From: Sporosarcina quadrami
GTDB lineage: Bacteria; Bacillota; Bacilli; Bacillales_A; Planococcaceae
Reading direction: 5' to 3'
Length of the DNA stretch: 36,983 nucleotides
NCBI RefSeq assembly: GCF_014836615.1
Contig: NZ_JACSQN010000023.1
Coordinates: forward strand, 1 to 36,983
Position numbers and translations under genes: made by a program
The notes under the pieces: generated by a model
Told to the model about the DNA's origin: nothing
The model's input: the letters and a program-made list of their open reading frames with translations, nothing else
The model's database searches: none
Part shown: positions 7,198 through 15,540 of the stretch, piece after piece
Position numbering within the stretch: the stretch's first letter is position 1
How the letters are laid out: each line of letters begins with the position of its first letter

Positions 7198-10100
7198 TTG
7201 AAAGGTTTGGTCAATTTCGTTCTGAAAAATAAATTAGCGGTTTGGTTACTGACGATTATTATTGTCGTATCTGGGATTTATTCGGGTACACGCATGAAAA
7301 CAGAAACACTTCCGGATATATCAATACCATTCTTAATGGTCATGGATGTTTATCCTGGAGCTACACCTGAGCAAGTGATGAAAGACGTTTCGATTCCACT
7401 TGAAAAAGCGGTGGAAAATCTTGAAAATGTAAAATCGGTCTTTTCGAATTCATATGCTAACGTATCGAACATTCAAATTGAATACGAATACGGTGTAGAT
7501 ATGGATGAGGCGAAACGGGCATTGGCGTCTGCACTAGATGCAGTTACCTTGCCGGAAAACGCTCAACAGCCGCAGATTTCAGCAATCAGTTTGAATATGC
7601 TGCCGGTCGTTGCACTAAGTGTCAGCAGTGAAACAGAAGATATTGTTGAACTGACATCTACAGTGGAAGACATTCTGCTTCCTAAAATTCAAAAACTAGA
7701 AGGTGTCGCTTCTGCAGATATAACGGGACAGCATATCGAAGAAGTACAGCTCACATATGATGATGCCAAAATGGCTGCGCTAGGCATAACAACAGATGAT
7801 GTTAAGCAGATGATTCAGGCAAGTGATTTGGCAGTTTCATTAGGTTTATACGAATTTGAAGAAGGCGAACAGGCTGTAGCAGTCGATGGTAAGTTCATGA
7901 CTGTGGATGAACTGAAGGGTATGCTCATTCCGGTCACACCGTCTGAAGCAAATCCATCACCATTTGTGAAACTTGAAGAGATTGCAACGATTGAACTTGT
8001 CGGTAAAGTGGAATCTGTCTCCCGTACAAACGGAGAGGATGCTATAGCAATCCAAATCGTCAAAGGACAACAAGCAAACACGGTTGATGTTGTTAATGCA
8101 GTAAAAGATTTGATTAAAGAAGAAGAGAAAGTAATTGATGGCCTAACGATCGATATATCACTCGACCAAGGGGCACCGATTGAAGCATCAGTTTCAACGA
8201 TGATTGAAAAGGCGTTGTTCGGTGGTTTGATCGCGATATTCATCATAATGCTCTTCCTTCGAGATATCAAGTCGACGATCATTTCCATCATTTCCATACC
8301 AGTTTCAATCTTCATGGCGTTATTGCTGTTGAATTGGTTGGGAATTACGTTAAACATTATGACACTAGGTGCTATAACAGTAGCAATCGGGCGGGTAATC
8401 GATGATTCCATTGTCGTCGTGGAAAATATTTATAGGCGTTTACATCTGAAAACCGAGAAATTATCCGGCCGAGCACTTGTCCGTGAAGCAACAATTGAAA
8501 TGTTCAAACCGATCATGTCATCCACATTGGTGACGGTCGCAGTTTTCGCTCCTTTAATCTTTGTAGGAGGAATGGTCGGCGAGCTATTCATGCCTTTCGC
8601 ATTGACAATGACATTTGCACTTGGCGCCTCGTTGATCGTTGCCATAACAATTGTTCCGGCGCTATCACACTTCCTATTTAAGAAGCAGTTATATAGTGAG
8701 AAAACTGAAAGTCGTCATAAGGAAATCGGTAAAATGGCGACAACTTACAAAGGAATCCTTCGTTGGACGCTAAACCATAAGTGGATTACTTCCATCATTT
8801 CCGTTGTTCTACTTGCGGGAAGTGTGGCGTTGATGCCGTTAATCGGTTTCAGCTTCCTTGGCAGTGAAGAAGAAAAAGTGATGTATTTGACATATACGCC
8901 TGAAACGGGCGAACTGTTGGATGATACATTGGCTAACATCGAAGAAGTGGAACACGAGCTATTGAAGCGCGACGATATTGACATCGTCCAACTGTCCGTT
9001 ACAGAAGCAGGCAATCCGATGGCTGCAATGATGGGTGGAGGGGGCTCAAACGGAGCTTTGATGTACCTCATCTTTGATCCTGATATGAAAGACTTCCCTA
9101 AAGCGCGTACGGAAGTTGAAGAATATGTATTCAATGTCGGCCAGACCGGCGAATGGAAGAGCCAGGACTTTGGTTCAATGGGCATGACGACGAATGAAGT
9201 GAGTTACACTTTCTACAGTGAAAATCTTGATAAGTTGAATGAAGCGGTACACATGGTGGAAGGTGTCATGTATGACAATAACCGCCTTGAAGATGTTTCA
9301 TCCAGCACAGAAGATGCGTATGTAGAATATAAATTCAAAGTTGAGCAAGATGAATTGCTGAAGTATGGTCTGACAACAGGTCAGATTGTCATGATGCTCA
9401 ATCCGACACGCTCGAATGATGTACTGACAACAATTGAAAAAGACGGCACTGTGTTGGATGTAACAATCCAGCAAGAAGAAGCAGCACAGCCGAAATCGAT
9501 TGACGAATTGTTGACTACTGAAATACCAACTGCGTTAGGAACGACAATGAAGCTTTCTGAACTTGTAACTGTGGAAGAAGGCACAACGTTGAATTCACTA
9601 TCCCGAAGCAAAGGTGAATTTTACGCATCTGTCTCAGGTACAATTACAGAAGCGGATATTTCAAAAGCGACAAAAGAAGTCGATAAAGCAATCGATAAAT
9701 TAGAGTTGCCGAAAGGTGTTTCCCTTGAAGTAGCTGGGGTAGCGGCGGACATGAAAGAAACGTTCACACAGCTCATCATGGCGATGCTGGCGGCAATCGC
9801 AATTGTCTACTTCATCCTCGTAGTTACGTTCCGTGAAGGGGTCGCACCATTTGCGATACTTGTCTCTTTGCCGTTTGCAGTTATCGGCTCATTTGTTGGC
9901 CTGTTAATTGCCGATGAAACGATTTCCGTATCAGTCATGATGGGACTGTTGATGTTAATCGGTATTGTTGTTACGAATGCGATTGTACTCGTCGACAGGA
10001 TCATCCGGATGGAACGCAGCGGTCTTGAAATGCGGGCAGCAGTCCTCGAAGCGGGAGCAACACGTTTGCGTCCGATCCTCATGACGGCAATTGCGACAAT

Positions 10101-10287
10101 CGGTGCACTTATTCCGCTGGCTTTAGGAACTGGCGGCGGAGGTGGTCTGATCTCCAAAGGGCTCGGTATTACAGTAATCGGTGGATTGATCAGTTCGACG
10201 TTATTGACACTGATCATCGTTCCAATCGTTTACGAAATATTATCCAAGCTATTCAAGAAAAACCGTATCGAAATCGAAGAAGATTGA
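7198..10287 (+). CDS. swrC: SwrC/YerP-like RND-family exporter
   Basis: Proton-driven RND (AcrB/HAE1-like) exporter in the cytoplasmic membrane; the B. subtilis relative SwrC gives self-resistance to surfactin. The 1029-residue protein has the RND plan: TM1 at about 10-30, a large extracytoplasmic loop, TM2-6 at about 330-490 with IGRVIDDSIVVVENIYRR (TM4, paired acidic residues), TM7 near 520, a second large loop, and TM8-12 from about 850 to the end. The second loop carries a Gly/Met-rich patch (MAAMMGGGGSNG). It starts with TTG 7198, preceded by GGGGAAGGTG. No membrane-fusion or outer-membrane partner is encoded nearby, as expected for a Gram-positive. It is divergent from and probably repressed by the TetR gene, and ends at a strong terminator. 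Substrate unknown; lipopeptide or other amphiphile is inference. Confidence 0.92.
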   Translation: MKGLVNFVLKNKLAVWLLTIIIVVSGIYSGTRMKTETLPDISIPFLMVMDVYPGATPEQVMKDVSIPLEKAVENLENVKSVFSNSYANVSNIQIEYEYGVDMDEAKRALASALDAVTLPENAQQPQISAISLNMLPVVALSVSSETEDIVELTSTVEDILLPKIQKLEGVASADITGQHIEEVQLTYDDAKMAALGITTDDVKQMIQASDLAVSLGLYEFEEGEQAVAVDGKFMTVDELKGMLIPVTPSEANPSPFVKLEEIATIELVGKVESVSRTNGEDAIAIQIVKGQQANTVDVVNAVKDLIKEEEKVIDGLTIDISLDQGAPIEASVSTMIEKALFGGLIAIFIIMLFLRDIKSTIISIISIPVSIFMALLLLNWLGITLNIMTLGAITVAIGRVIDDSIVVVENIYRRLHLKTEKLSGRALVREATIEMFKPIMSSTLVTVAVFAPLIFVGGMVGELFMPFALTMTFALGASLIVAITIVPALSHFLFKKQLYSEKTESRHKEIGKMATTYKGILRWTLNHKWITSIISVVLLAGSVALMPLIGFSFLGSEEEKVMYLTYTPETGELLDDTLANIEEVEHELLKRDDIDIVQLSVTEAGNPMAAMMGGGGSNGALMYLIFDPDMKDFPKARTEVEEYVFNVGQTGEWKSQDFGSMGMTTNEVSYTFYSENLDKLNEAVHMVEGVMYDNNRLEDVSSSTEDAYVEYKFKVEQDELLKYGLTTGQIVMMLNPTRSNDVLTTIEKDGTVLDVTIQQEEAAQPKSIDELLTTEIPTALGTTMKLSELVTVEEGTTLNSLSRSKGEFYASVSGTITEADISKATKEVDKAIDKLELPKGVSLEVAGVAADMKETFTQLIMAMLAAIAIVYFILVVTFREGVAPFAILVSLPFAVIGSFVGLLIADETISVSVMMGLLMLIGIVVTNAIVLVDRIIRMERSGLEMRAAVLEAGATRLRPILMTAIATIGALIPLALGTGGGGGLISKGLGITVIGGLISSTLLTLIIVPIVYEILSKLFKKNRIEIEED

Positions 10288-10292
10288 ACAGG

Positions 10293-10332
10293 CAGCCTTA
10301 CAAGAATTCAATTCTTGTAAGGCTGTTTTTTT
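10293..10332 (+). terminator. Intrinsic terminator after swrC-like gene
   Basis: An almost perfect palindrome, 10293-10308 with 10310-10325, is followed by TTTTTTT. The stem is about 15 pairs with a tight loop. Confidence 0.92.
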
Positions 10333-10408
10333 GAGTCGATTAAAATGAATCATACTTGTACGTAGTTTCCCATATAAAGATAGAAACGGAGAAATGAAGG
10401 ATGGTTGA

Positions 10409-11131
10409 TTGGCACAAGTATGGGTAATAGGATTTCTAGCGACGTTTCTCGGAGTTAGTATAGGTGGAGGGATAGCGGCTGCCATCTATCGTTTTAAAAA
10501 GAGCTTGGGAACAATCTATGCTATCTGTGCAGGACTTCTTCTCGGTCTGTTAAGTTTTGAAATTGTACCGGAAGCACTATTACTTGGCGATTGGTTCATA
10601 TTTGCGGTTGGTTTTTCAGTAGGGTTAATTATCTATGTGCTGATTCATAGACGCTTTCATCAGCATCCGCTCATCCGAAAAAACCCTTATAAAAATCATA
10701 GTATCAGAACAGGTTTGTTCCTGGCATTAGTGATTTCCATTCACAACTTGCCGATGGGCCTCGTCCTTGGAACGAATGGTCATGGTGAATTCAGTCTTGC
10801 ATTTATACAAGCAATGGTTTTGCATACGATTCCAGAAGGCATGATTTTATTTATGCCATTAATACTGGCAGGAGTCCGATTCAATGTATTGTTCCTATTA
10901 TCCATTCTTATTGCGTTGCCGGTAGCCGTTGGCGCTTACATAGGACACGTAATCGGCGTACAGCCTAATGGTTTCATGGTGTTTTTAATAAGCTCGACTG
11001 TAGGTATGATTTTTATGGTAACGATGAAAGAGATTATGGCGGAGTCTGTGAGGCAATCATCAAACATGTATTGTTTATTAGTAGCACTGTTAGCTTTTTT
11101 GTTAATGGGTGGCTATTTGCTATTTGTATAG
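10409..11131 (+). CDS. ZIP-family metal transporter
   Basis: Membrane protein of the ZIP family (zinc/iron/manganese uptake in ZupT-like members). The 240 residues give about eight hydrophobic segments. The paired metal-binding signatures are present: SIHNLPMGLVLG in the fourth segment and VLHTIPEGMILFMP in the fifth, i.e. the HN.P.G/H.IPEG motifs, with Met replacing the usual Glu in the first. The only workable start is TTG 10409 with GAAGGATGG just upstream; the ATG at 10401 reads into a stop after eight codons. It follows the swrC terminator and probably has its own promoter in 10333-10400, though I cannot pick one with confidence. The metal is undetermined. Confidence 0.85.
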   Translation: MAQVWVIGFLATFLGVSIGGGIAAAIYRFKKSLGTIYAICAGLLLGLLSFEIVPEALLLGDWFIFAVGFSVGLIIYVLIHRRFHQHPLIRKNPYKNHSIRTGLFLALVISIHNLPMGLVLGTNGHGEFSLAFIQAMVLHTIPEGMILFMPLILAGVRFNVLFLLSILIALPVAVGAYIGHVIGVQPNGFMVFLISSTVGMIFMVTMKEIMAESVRQSSNMYCLLVALLAFLLMGGYLLFV

Positions 11132-11136
11132 TCGAA

Positions 11137-11169
11137 TAAAAAAACCGGAATGAGGAAAATCATTCCGGT
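11137..11169 (-). terminator. Terminator of the Gly/Pro-rich gene
   Basis: A 10-pair stem (11144-11153 with 11160-11169) with a 6-base loop is followed on the minus strand by TTTTTTT. It lies 8 bases past the stop of the leftward gene and just past the stop of the rightward ZIP gene. It is oriented for the former. Confidence 0.88.
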
Positions 11170-11176
11170 AAGTTAT

Positions 11177-11878
11177 TTAAAAGCATGTAAATTGGTCAAT
11201 CCGATTCAAGTCAATACCGAAATATTCCCATCTTCTACGATTTGGTCTCCAACGATAGCCAGCGATTGAAGTGCGGCCGACAAACGTCGGATAATACCAA
11301 AATCCTCGAGTCCGAGAAGTCCAGATATACGTATAGCGATATAAACAGCCTCTAATTCCGCCAGGATCTACTCTTAGGACTGATGCACTTGGATAACTAG
11401 GTGTGTAGCTGGGCGGTGCTGATGTAGGCGCTTGTTGCCCGCCTTGTCCGGAGCCACCTTGCCCCGGAGGAAACCCACCAGGTCCTCCTTGCCCAGGTGG
11501 AAATCCAGGGAACCCACCAGGCCCTCCTTGCCCAGGTGGGAATCCGGGGAATCCTCCACCGGGTCCTCCTTGCCCAGGAGGAAAACCGGGAAATCCTCCT
11601 CCAGGTCCGCCTCCCCATGGTGGAAAACCAGGAAATGCTGTCGGATCATTATGTCCCCATTGGTTCATATGATAATTGGACATCCCCATTCCATGCATCG
11701 ATCCGTCCACTCCATAACCATCCATTCCATAACCATCCGTTCCGTAACCCGGCATTCCAGTGCCAGGCATCCATCCATCCATTCCATTTCGATTCATCTT
11801 ATCGGCCTCCCCAGTATATCCTTCAGGTAATTTCGGATACCATTGCTCTCCTTGACTGCTTGAATTCATATCGTTCAT
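11177..11878 (-). CDS. Gly/Pro-rich repeat protein with conserved aromatic C-terminal domain
   Basis: Function not recognised. The 233-residue protein has three parts. Residues 1-75 are polar and Met/Gly/Tyr-rich with GYGTDGYGMDGYGVDG repeats. Residues about 80-145 are tandem Phe-Pro-Gly/Pro-Pro-Gly-Gln units (FPGFPPGQGGPGG). Residues about 165-233 are an aromatic and Arg-rich domain (CLYRYTYIW, FWYYPTFVGR, GYRWRPNRRRW, YFGIDL, ending FTCF). I recall similar C-terminal domains in short uncharacterised Bacillales proteins, some of them spore or surface associated, but cannot name a family. No signal peptide or membrane segment. Good start: AAAGGAGAG seven bases before ATG 11878. It is divergent from the ECF sigma operon, 134 bases apart. 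The low-complexity repeat is not true collagen, since Gly is not every third residue. Confidence 0.75.
   Translation of the reverse strand: MNDMNSSSQGEQWYPKLPEGYTGEADKMNRNGMDGWMPGTGMPGYGTDGYGMDGYGVDGSMHGMGMSNYHMNQWGHNDPTAFPGFPPWGGGPGGGFPGFPPGQGGPGGGFPGFPPGQGGPGGFPGFPPGQGGPGGFPPGQGGSGQGGQQAPTSAPPSYTPSYPSASVLRVDPGGIRGCLYRYTYIWTSRTRGFWYYPTFVGRTSIAGYRWRPNRRRWEYFGIDLNRIDQFTCF
11463..11613 (-). repeat. Internal coding repeat in the Gly/Pro-rich gene
   Basis: Four imperfect direct repeats of 30-42 bases, each containing CCTCCTTGCCC-like and AAATCC-like segments. They encode the FPGFPPGQGGPGG units. Unit lengths are multiples of three, so gain or loss keeps the frame. Confidence 0.8.
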
Positions 11879-11913
11879 CGATTCTCTCCTTTCAAGCGCT
11901 TCTCTTTATGTTA

Positions 11914-11940
11914 TGTAACAATGAAAGAAATGGGTTGGAC
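11914..11940 (+). promoter_or_regulatory. Possible ECF-type autoregulatory promoter
   Basis: TGTAAC at 11914-11919 and GGAC at 11937-11940, 17 bases apart, resemble the TGTAAC/CGAC pattern of some Bacillus ECF promoters. They lie about 75 bases before the sigma gene. This is a weak call from pattern alone. Confidence 0.35.
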
Positions 11941-12012
11941 TCTTGGGTTATGGAAAACTTTTTTCAAGTACGCCAGTCTAATGTATAAGAAGGTCGGAAG
12001 GGGGGCGGTGAA

Positions 12013-12534
12013 ATGATAGAAAAAGAACTTGCAGCGAAAGCGATTCGTGGTGACGATGAAGCCTTCCTCCAATTGATGTTCATGCATAAAGAAGCGTTAT
12101 ACAGAACTGCACTCGCTTATTTGAAAAATGGCGAAGATGCATTGGATGCAGTTCAGGAAGTGACATTCCGGGCGTATGAAAAGATTAAAACGCTACATAC
12201 GCCGGAATATGCGAAGACATGGCTCATTCGAATCATGATGAATCACTGTCATGACGTAATACGCAAGAAGAATCGATATGTATTCAATGAAAATATAGCG
12301 GAAAAGAATGGTGTCAGTGATGACTTCACATATCTCGAAGTGGAAGAGGCACTCAGTCATTTATCCGAAAAGGACCGGCAATTGGTCCATCTGAAATATC
12401 TGCATGATATTAAAATCAAAGACATTGCGGATATGACATCGACACCTGAAGGAACTGTGAAAACAAGGTTATATAAGGCAGTTAAATTATTACGGGATTT
12501 CTTCGATGGGAAAGGAGCGGAACGCCGTGCATGA
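12013..12534 (+). CDS. ECF-family RNA polymerase sigma factor
   Basis: Sigma-70 family factor of the ECF group, 173 residues with only regions 2 and 4. Region 2 covers about 10-85 (DDEAFLQLMFMHKEALYRTA, DALDAVQEVTFRAYEKI, the -10 recognition helix, then AKTWLIRIMMNHCHDVIRKK). Region 4 covers about 115-165, with a helix-turn-helix in LVHLKYLHDIKIKDIADMTSTPEGTVKTRLYKAVK. It resembles SigV/YlaC-like ECF factors in spacing, but I cannot assign a regulon. ATG 12013 follows an AAGGGGGGCGGTG site. The stop overlaps the start of the anti-sigma gene by 8 bases, a typical translationally coupled pair. Release by an envelope signal is inferred from the membrane anti-sigma partner. Confidence 0.92.
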   Translation: MIEKELAAKAIRGDDEAFLQLMFMHKEALYRTALAYLKNGEDALDAVQEVTFRAYEKIKTLHTPEYAKTWLIRIMMNHCHDVIRKKNRYVFNENIAEKNGVSDDFTYLEVEEALSHLSEKDRQLVHLKYLHDIKIKDIADMTSTPEGTVKTRLYKAVKLLRDFFDGKGAERRA

Positions 12535-13828
12535 TGAGGAGAAGAACTTGGAGAAGTGGAAAGAAGAGATAGAGAAAAATGAGATTCAGGATGAAGAATT
12601 GGAAACAGCTATATTAGAAGGCTATAAACAGGCAAAAGATAATAAAATGAAGAAGAAACGCCGTTTTGTTAAACGAAGCGTGTGGACGACAGTTGCCGCT
12701 GCTATTTTACTTATCACCTTTGTCACATCAATTCGTGTATCACCAGCGTTTGCAAATGCTGTTGCTTCCATTCCGGGGATGGCTGGTTTTGTAGATACTA
12801 TTCAAAACGATAAAGGATTGCGTTTGGCAATTGAAAATGAGCATTTTCAAGAGTTAGGTGTTTCAGAAGAAACTGAAGACATGAAAGTGACGTTAGAAGG
12901 GATGATTACGGATGAAACGGCGATGATTGCGTTCCTTACGATCGAAATGGATCGATTCGCTGATCATTCCCGACCCGAGTACCGAATCCTCGATCTTCAA
13001 GGTAAAGTCATCGTCACATCAAATTCGGTTGGTGCGAGTTTTGAATATACGGATACACGAACAATTGCAACCACAGAAGTCGAGTTTGAATTGAACCGAA
13101 CTGTACCGAGTGGAAAACTTCTATTGGAATATGAAGTCAATGATGAAATCATTCAAATCCCATTTGAAAATACGTTACAGCCAATCAGAAAAGAACAATA
13201 CATCATCAATGAAACAGCGATCGTCGAAGGACAGAAAATCCATATTCGTTCTGTCACTATCGGTTCACTGAAAACGGCTGTGGAAGTTGAATTCGATGAG
13301 GAGAATACAAAGGAAATCTTGGGGTTTGAAGACTTAAAACTCATCGACGGTTCAGGGGAAACGTGGAGTTCTATAAGCAATGGTGTTACAGCTAGGGGAA
13401 CGGACAATTCGAACGTTATGATTTATTACTTACAAAGTAATTATTTTAAAGAGAGCGATCATCTTACATTGACGTTTAATAAACTGATGGCTATGGATAA
13501 GAATGAGGCTTTTGTTGTTATTGATACTGAGAAAAAAAAGATCATTCGCCAACCGCCTCTTAACCTTTTCAGCAACTTAACAGTCAATGGATCGTTTATT
13601 GAAATAGAGATGAAGAGTGAAAAAGGCAACCATCATGATCCATTTTCAATCGTGTTGGATGCGAATGGAAATGAAGTAGAAAGTAACGCCAAAGGGTCTA
13701 TGTCATCTGAAGAAAAAATGAATATCTATTTCAAGCTTGCTGAAAAACCGTTTGAAAACCCAATAACACTTCCATTAATATCTTATCCAGCATACATTAA
13801 TGGAAACGTCACAATCAAAATCAAATAA
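12527..13828 (+). CDS. DUF4179-type membrane anti-sigma factor
   Basis: Probable anti-sigma factor. With the GTG start it has 433 residues: a charged cytosolic segment (1-50), one membrane span near 52-72 (VWTTVAAAILLITFVTS), then a large extracytoplasmic part starting with SPAFANAVASIPGMAGFVDT, the usual opening of DUF4179 domains, and a beta-rich C-terminal region. No Cys/His zinc motif (ZAS) is present in the cytosolic part. GTG 12527 is preferred because AAAGGAG lies nine bases before it; ATG 12506 would put the ribosome site inside the gene. It is coupled to the sigma gene. Binding to that sigma factor is inferred from gene order and architecture. Confidence 0.83.
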   Translation: MHDEEKNLEKWKEEIEKNEIQDEELETAILEGYKQAKDNKMKKKRRFVKRSVWTTVAAAILLITFVTSIRVSPAFANAVASIPGMAGFVDTIQNDKGLRLAIENEHFQELGVSEETEDMKVTLEGMITDETAMIAFLTIEMDRFADHSRPEYRILDLQGKVIVTSNSVGASFEYTDTRTIATTEVEFELNRTVPSGKLLLEYEVNDEIIQIPFENTLQPIRKEQYIINETAIVEGQKIHIRSVTIGSLKTAVEVEFDEENTKEILGFEDLKLIDGSGETWSSISNGVTARGTDNSNVMIYYLQSNYFKESDHLTLTFNKLMAMDKNEAFVVIDTEKKKIIRQPPLNLFSNLTVNGSFIEIEMKSEKGNHHDPFSIVLDANGNEVESNAKGSMSSEEKMNIYFKLAEKPFENPITLPLISYPAYINGNVTIKIK

Positions 13829-13833
13829 CCTTC

Positions 13834-13867
13834 AACCCACGAGACTTTTTCTGTCACGTGGGTTTTT
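13834..13867 (+). terminator. Terminator of the sigma/anti-sigma operon
   Basis: An 8-pair stem (AACCCACG at 13834-13841 with CGTGGGTT at 13857-13864) has an inner GAC/GTC pairing and ends in TTTTT. Confidence 0.88.
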
Positions 13868-13943
13868 CACTACATCATCACATTAAAACAACACTACATT
13901 ACCACAGAACAAACTTTCGTAATAATCGCCAAATTTCTGTTCA

Positions 13944-13957
13944 TATCGTGTACGATA
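13944..13957. promoter_or_regulatory. Perfect palindrome upstream of hutH
   Basis: TATCGT, GT, ACGATA forms a 14-base perfect inverted repeat, 44 bases before the hutH start and just before the cre-like site. It may overlap a -10 element (GATAAA). I cannot name the regulator. Confidence 0.5.
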
Positions 13958-13963
13958 AAGAAA

Positions 13964-13977
13964 AGTATGCGTTTACA
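13964..13977. promoter_or_regulatory. cre-like site (CcpA) before hutH
   Basis: Read on the minus strand, this matches the catabolite-response consensus TGNAARCGNWWWCA at 13 of 14 positions. It lies 24 bases before the hutH start, downstream of the probable promoter, so CcpA bound there would act as a roadblock. Carbon catabolite control of histidine use is well known in B. subtilis. Confidence 0.6.
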
Positions 13978-14000
13978 TAACAGGGAAAAGGATGATGACC

Positions 14001-15479
14001 ATGATCGAACTAACGGGCAGTTCATTGACACTTCAACAAATGGAAGCGATTTTATATAAAGGGGAACAAGTTGTTTTAAACGAAGAAGCACTTGAGCGTG
14101 TAAAGAAGAGCAGGAAAGCAGTCGATCGTATTGTCCGGAACGACAAAACGGTTTACGGCATCAATACAGGTTTCGGGAAATTCAGCGATGTGAAAATTGA
14201 TGAGAAGGATACGAAAGATTTGCAGTTGAACCTTATCCGATCACATGCATGCGGCGTAGGGGATCCGTTCCCGGAAGTCGTATCGCGCGCTATGGTTGTG
14301 TTACGTCTGAATGCATTACTCAAAGGGTTTTCAGGAATTCGCACTGAAGTATTGGAGCGCTTTGCGTTCATGGTGAATCACGCTATTCATCCAGTTATCC
14401 CTCAACAAGGTTCACTCGGGGCTTCAGGAGATCTTGCTCCACTTTCCCACTTGGCACTTGTCCTTTTAGGGGAAGGATTTGTATGGAAAGACGGTCAGCC
14501 TGTTGCTGCCGGCTCTGTCTGGAAAGATCGCAATATGGAGCCGATCGTACTAGAAGCGAAAGAAGGATTGGCTCTTATCAACGGTACACAAGCGATGACC
14601 GCACAAGGCGTCGTGAACTATTTGGAAGCAGAGAAATTGGCCTATAGCAGTGAATGGATTGCAGCGATGACAATGGAAGCTCTTCACGGCATTACGGATG
14701 CATTCCATCCATCTATCCATATCGCCCGTGGACATCAGGAGCAAGTCGATGTGGCTGCAAGAATAATGGATTGGCTAAAAGACAGCAAACTAACAACGAA
14801 ACAGGGGGAAAAACGTGTACAAGATGCATACTCCATCCGTTGTATTCCACAAGTTCACGGCGCAAGCTGGCAAGTGTTGTCTTATGTCAAAGAGAAGCTT
14901 GAGATCGAAATGAATGCGGCAACTGATAATCCTCTCATTTTCGATGATGGTGAAACAGTCGTGTCAGGTGGGAATTTCCACGGACAGCCGATTGCATTTG
15001 CGATGGATTTCCTTAAGCTTGGCGTTGCAGAACTTGCGAACATTTCGGAAAGACGGATCGAACGTCTTGTGAATCCCCAGTTGAATGAAGGATTGCCACC
15101 GTTTTTAAGTGCGCAACCTGGATTGCAATCTGGTGCGATGATATTGCAATACTCAGCAGCAAGTCTTGTATCGGAAAATAAAACATTGGCGCACCCGGCA
15201 TCAGTCGACTCGATCCCTTCTTCAGGCAACCAGGAAGACCATGTGTCAATGGGTACAATCGGTGCTAGACACGCTTATCAAATCATTAAGAACGCGAGAC
15301 ATGTACTTGCAATTGAAGCACTATGTGCGATGACGGGCTGTGGATACCGAGGTGTTAATCAAATGGCGCCTAAAACAAAACGTCAATACGATGACCTTCT
15401 TAAAATCGTCAATCCGATTGATGAAGACCGTATCTTCACACCGGATATTGAGAAAATCGCCAATCATTTGAACGTTTAA
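14001..15479 (+). CDS. hutH: Histidine ammonia-lyase
   Basis: Cytosolic enzyme that converts histidine to urocanate and ammonia, the first step of histidine breakdown. The 492 residues align throughout with B. subtilis HutH. The Ala-Ser-Gly that makes the MIO cofactor is at 141-143 in [17 protein letters not shown], and [13 protein letters not shown] is at 52-64. [38 protein letters not shown] and [18 protein letters not shown] follow in order. The start [10 protein letters not shown] matches the family; GATGATGACC upstream would leave no ribosome-site spacing for the two earlier ATGs, while AAAAGGA fits ATG 14001. No hutU, hutI, hutG or hutP is beside it, so here the gene is solitary. Upstream are a palindrome and a cre-like site. 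Confidence 0.97.
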   Translation: MIELTGSSLTLQQMEAILYKGEQVVLNEEALERVKKSRKAVDRIVRNDKTVYGINTGFGKFSDVKIDEKDTKDLQLNLIRSHACGVGDPFPEVVSRAMVVLRLNALLKGFSGIRTEVLERFAFMVNHAIHPVIPQQGSLGASGDLAPLSHLALVLLGEGFVWKDGQPVAAGSVWKDRNMEPIVLEAKEGLALINGTQAMTAQGVVNYLEAEKLAYSSEWIAAMTMEALHGITDAFHPSIHIARGHQEQVDVAARIMDWLKDSKLTTKQGEKRVQDAYSIRCIPQVHGASWQVLSYVKEKLEIEMNAATDNPLIFDDGETVVSGGNFHGQPIAFAMDFLKLGVAELANISERRIERLVNPQLNEGLPPFLSAQPGLQSGAMILQYSAASLVSENKTLAHPASVDSIPSSGNQEDHVSMGTIGARHAYQIIKNARHVLAIEALCAMTGCGYRGVNQMAPKTKRQYDDLLKIVNPIDEDRIFTPDIEKIANHLNV

Positions 15480-15487
15480 CAAGAAAT

Positions 15488-15524
15488 AGCATCCACTCGG
15501 ACAATGACTGAGTGGATGCTTTTA
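15488..15524. terminator. Terminator between hutH and the oxidoreductase
   Basis: An 11-pair stem (15488-15498 with 15510-15520) plus two inner pairs is followed by TTTTA. It sits between convergent genes and serves hutH best. Confidence 0.85.
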
Positions 15525-15540
15525 TTGTGGATACAATCAT

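Noticed and set aside
7815..8411. 198-codon leftward frame inside the RND exporter
   Set aside because: Antisense shadow of conserved transmembrane and loop coding sequence.
11177..11878. True collagen-like protein
   Set aside because: Gly does not recur at every third residue over any long run; the tract is FPGFPPGQGGPGG-type.
11374..11988. Several overlapping open frames on both strands of the Gly/Pro-rich gene
   Set aside because: They are by-products of the repetitive coding sequence; only the 11177-11878 frame has a ribosome site, terminator and a coherent C-terminal domain.
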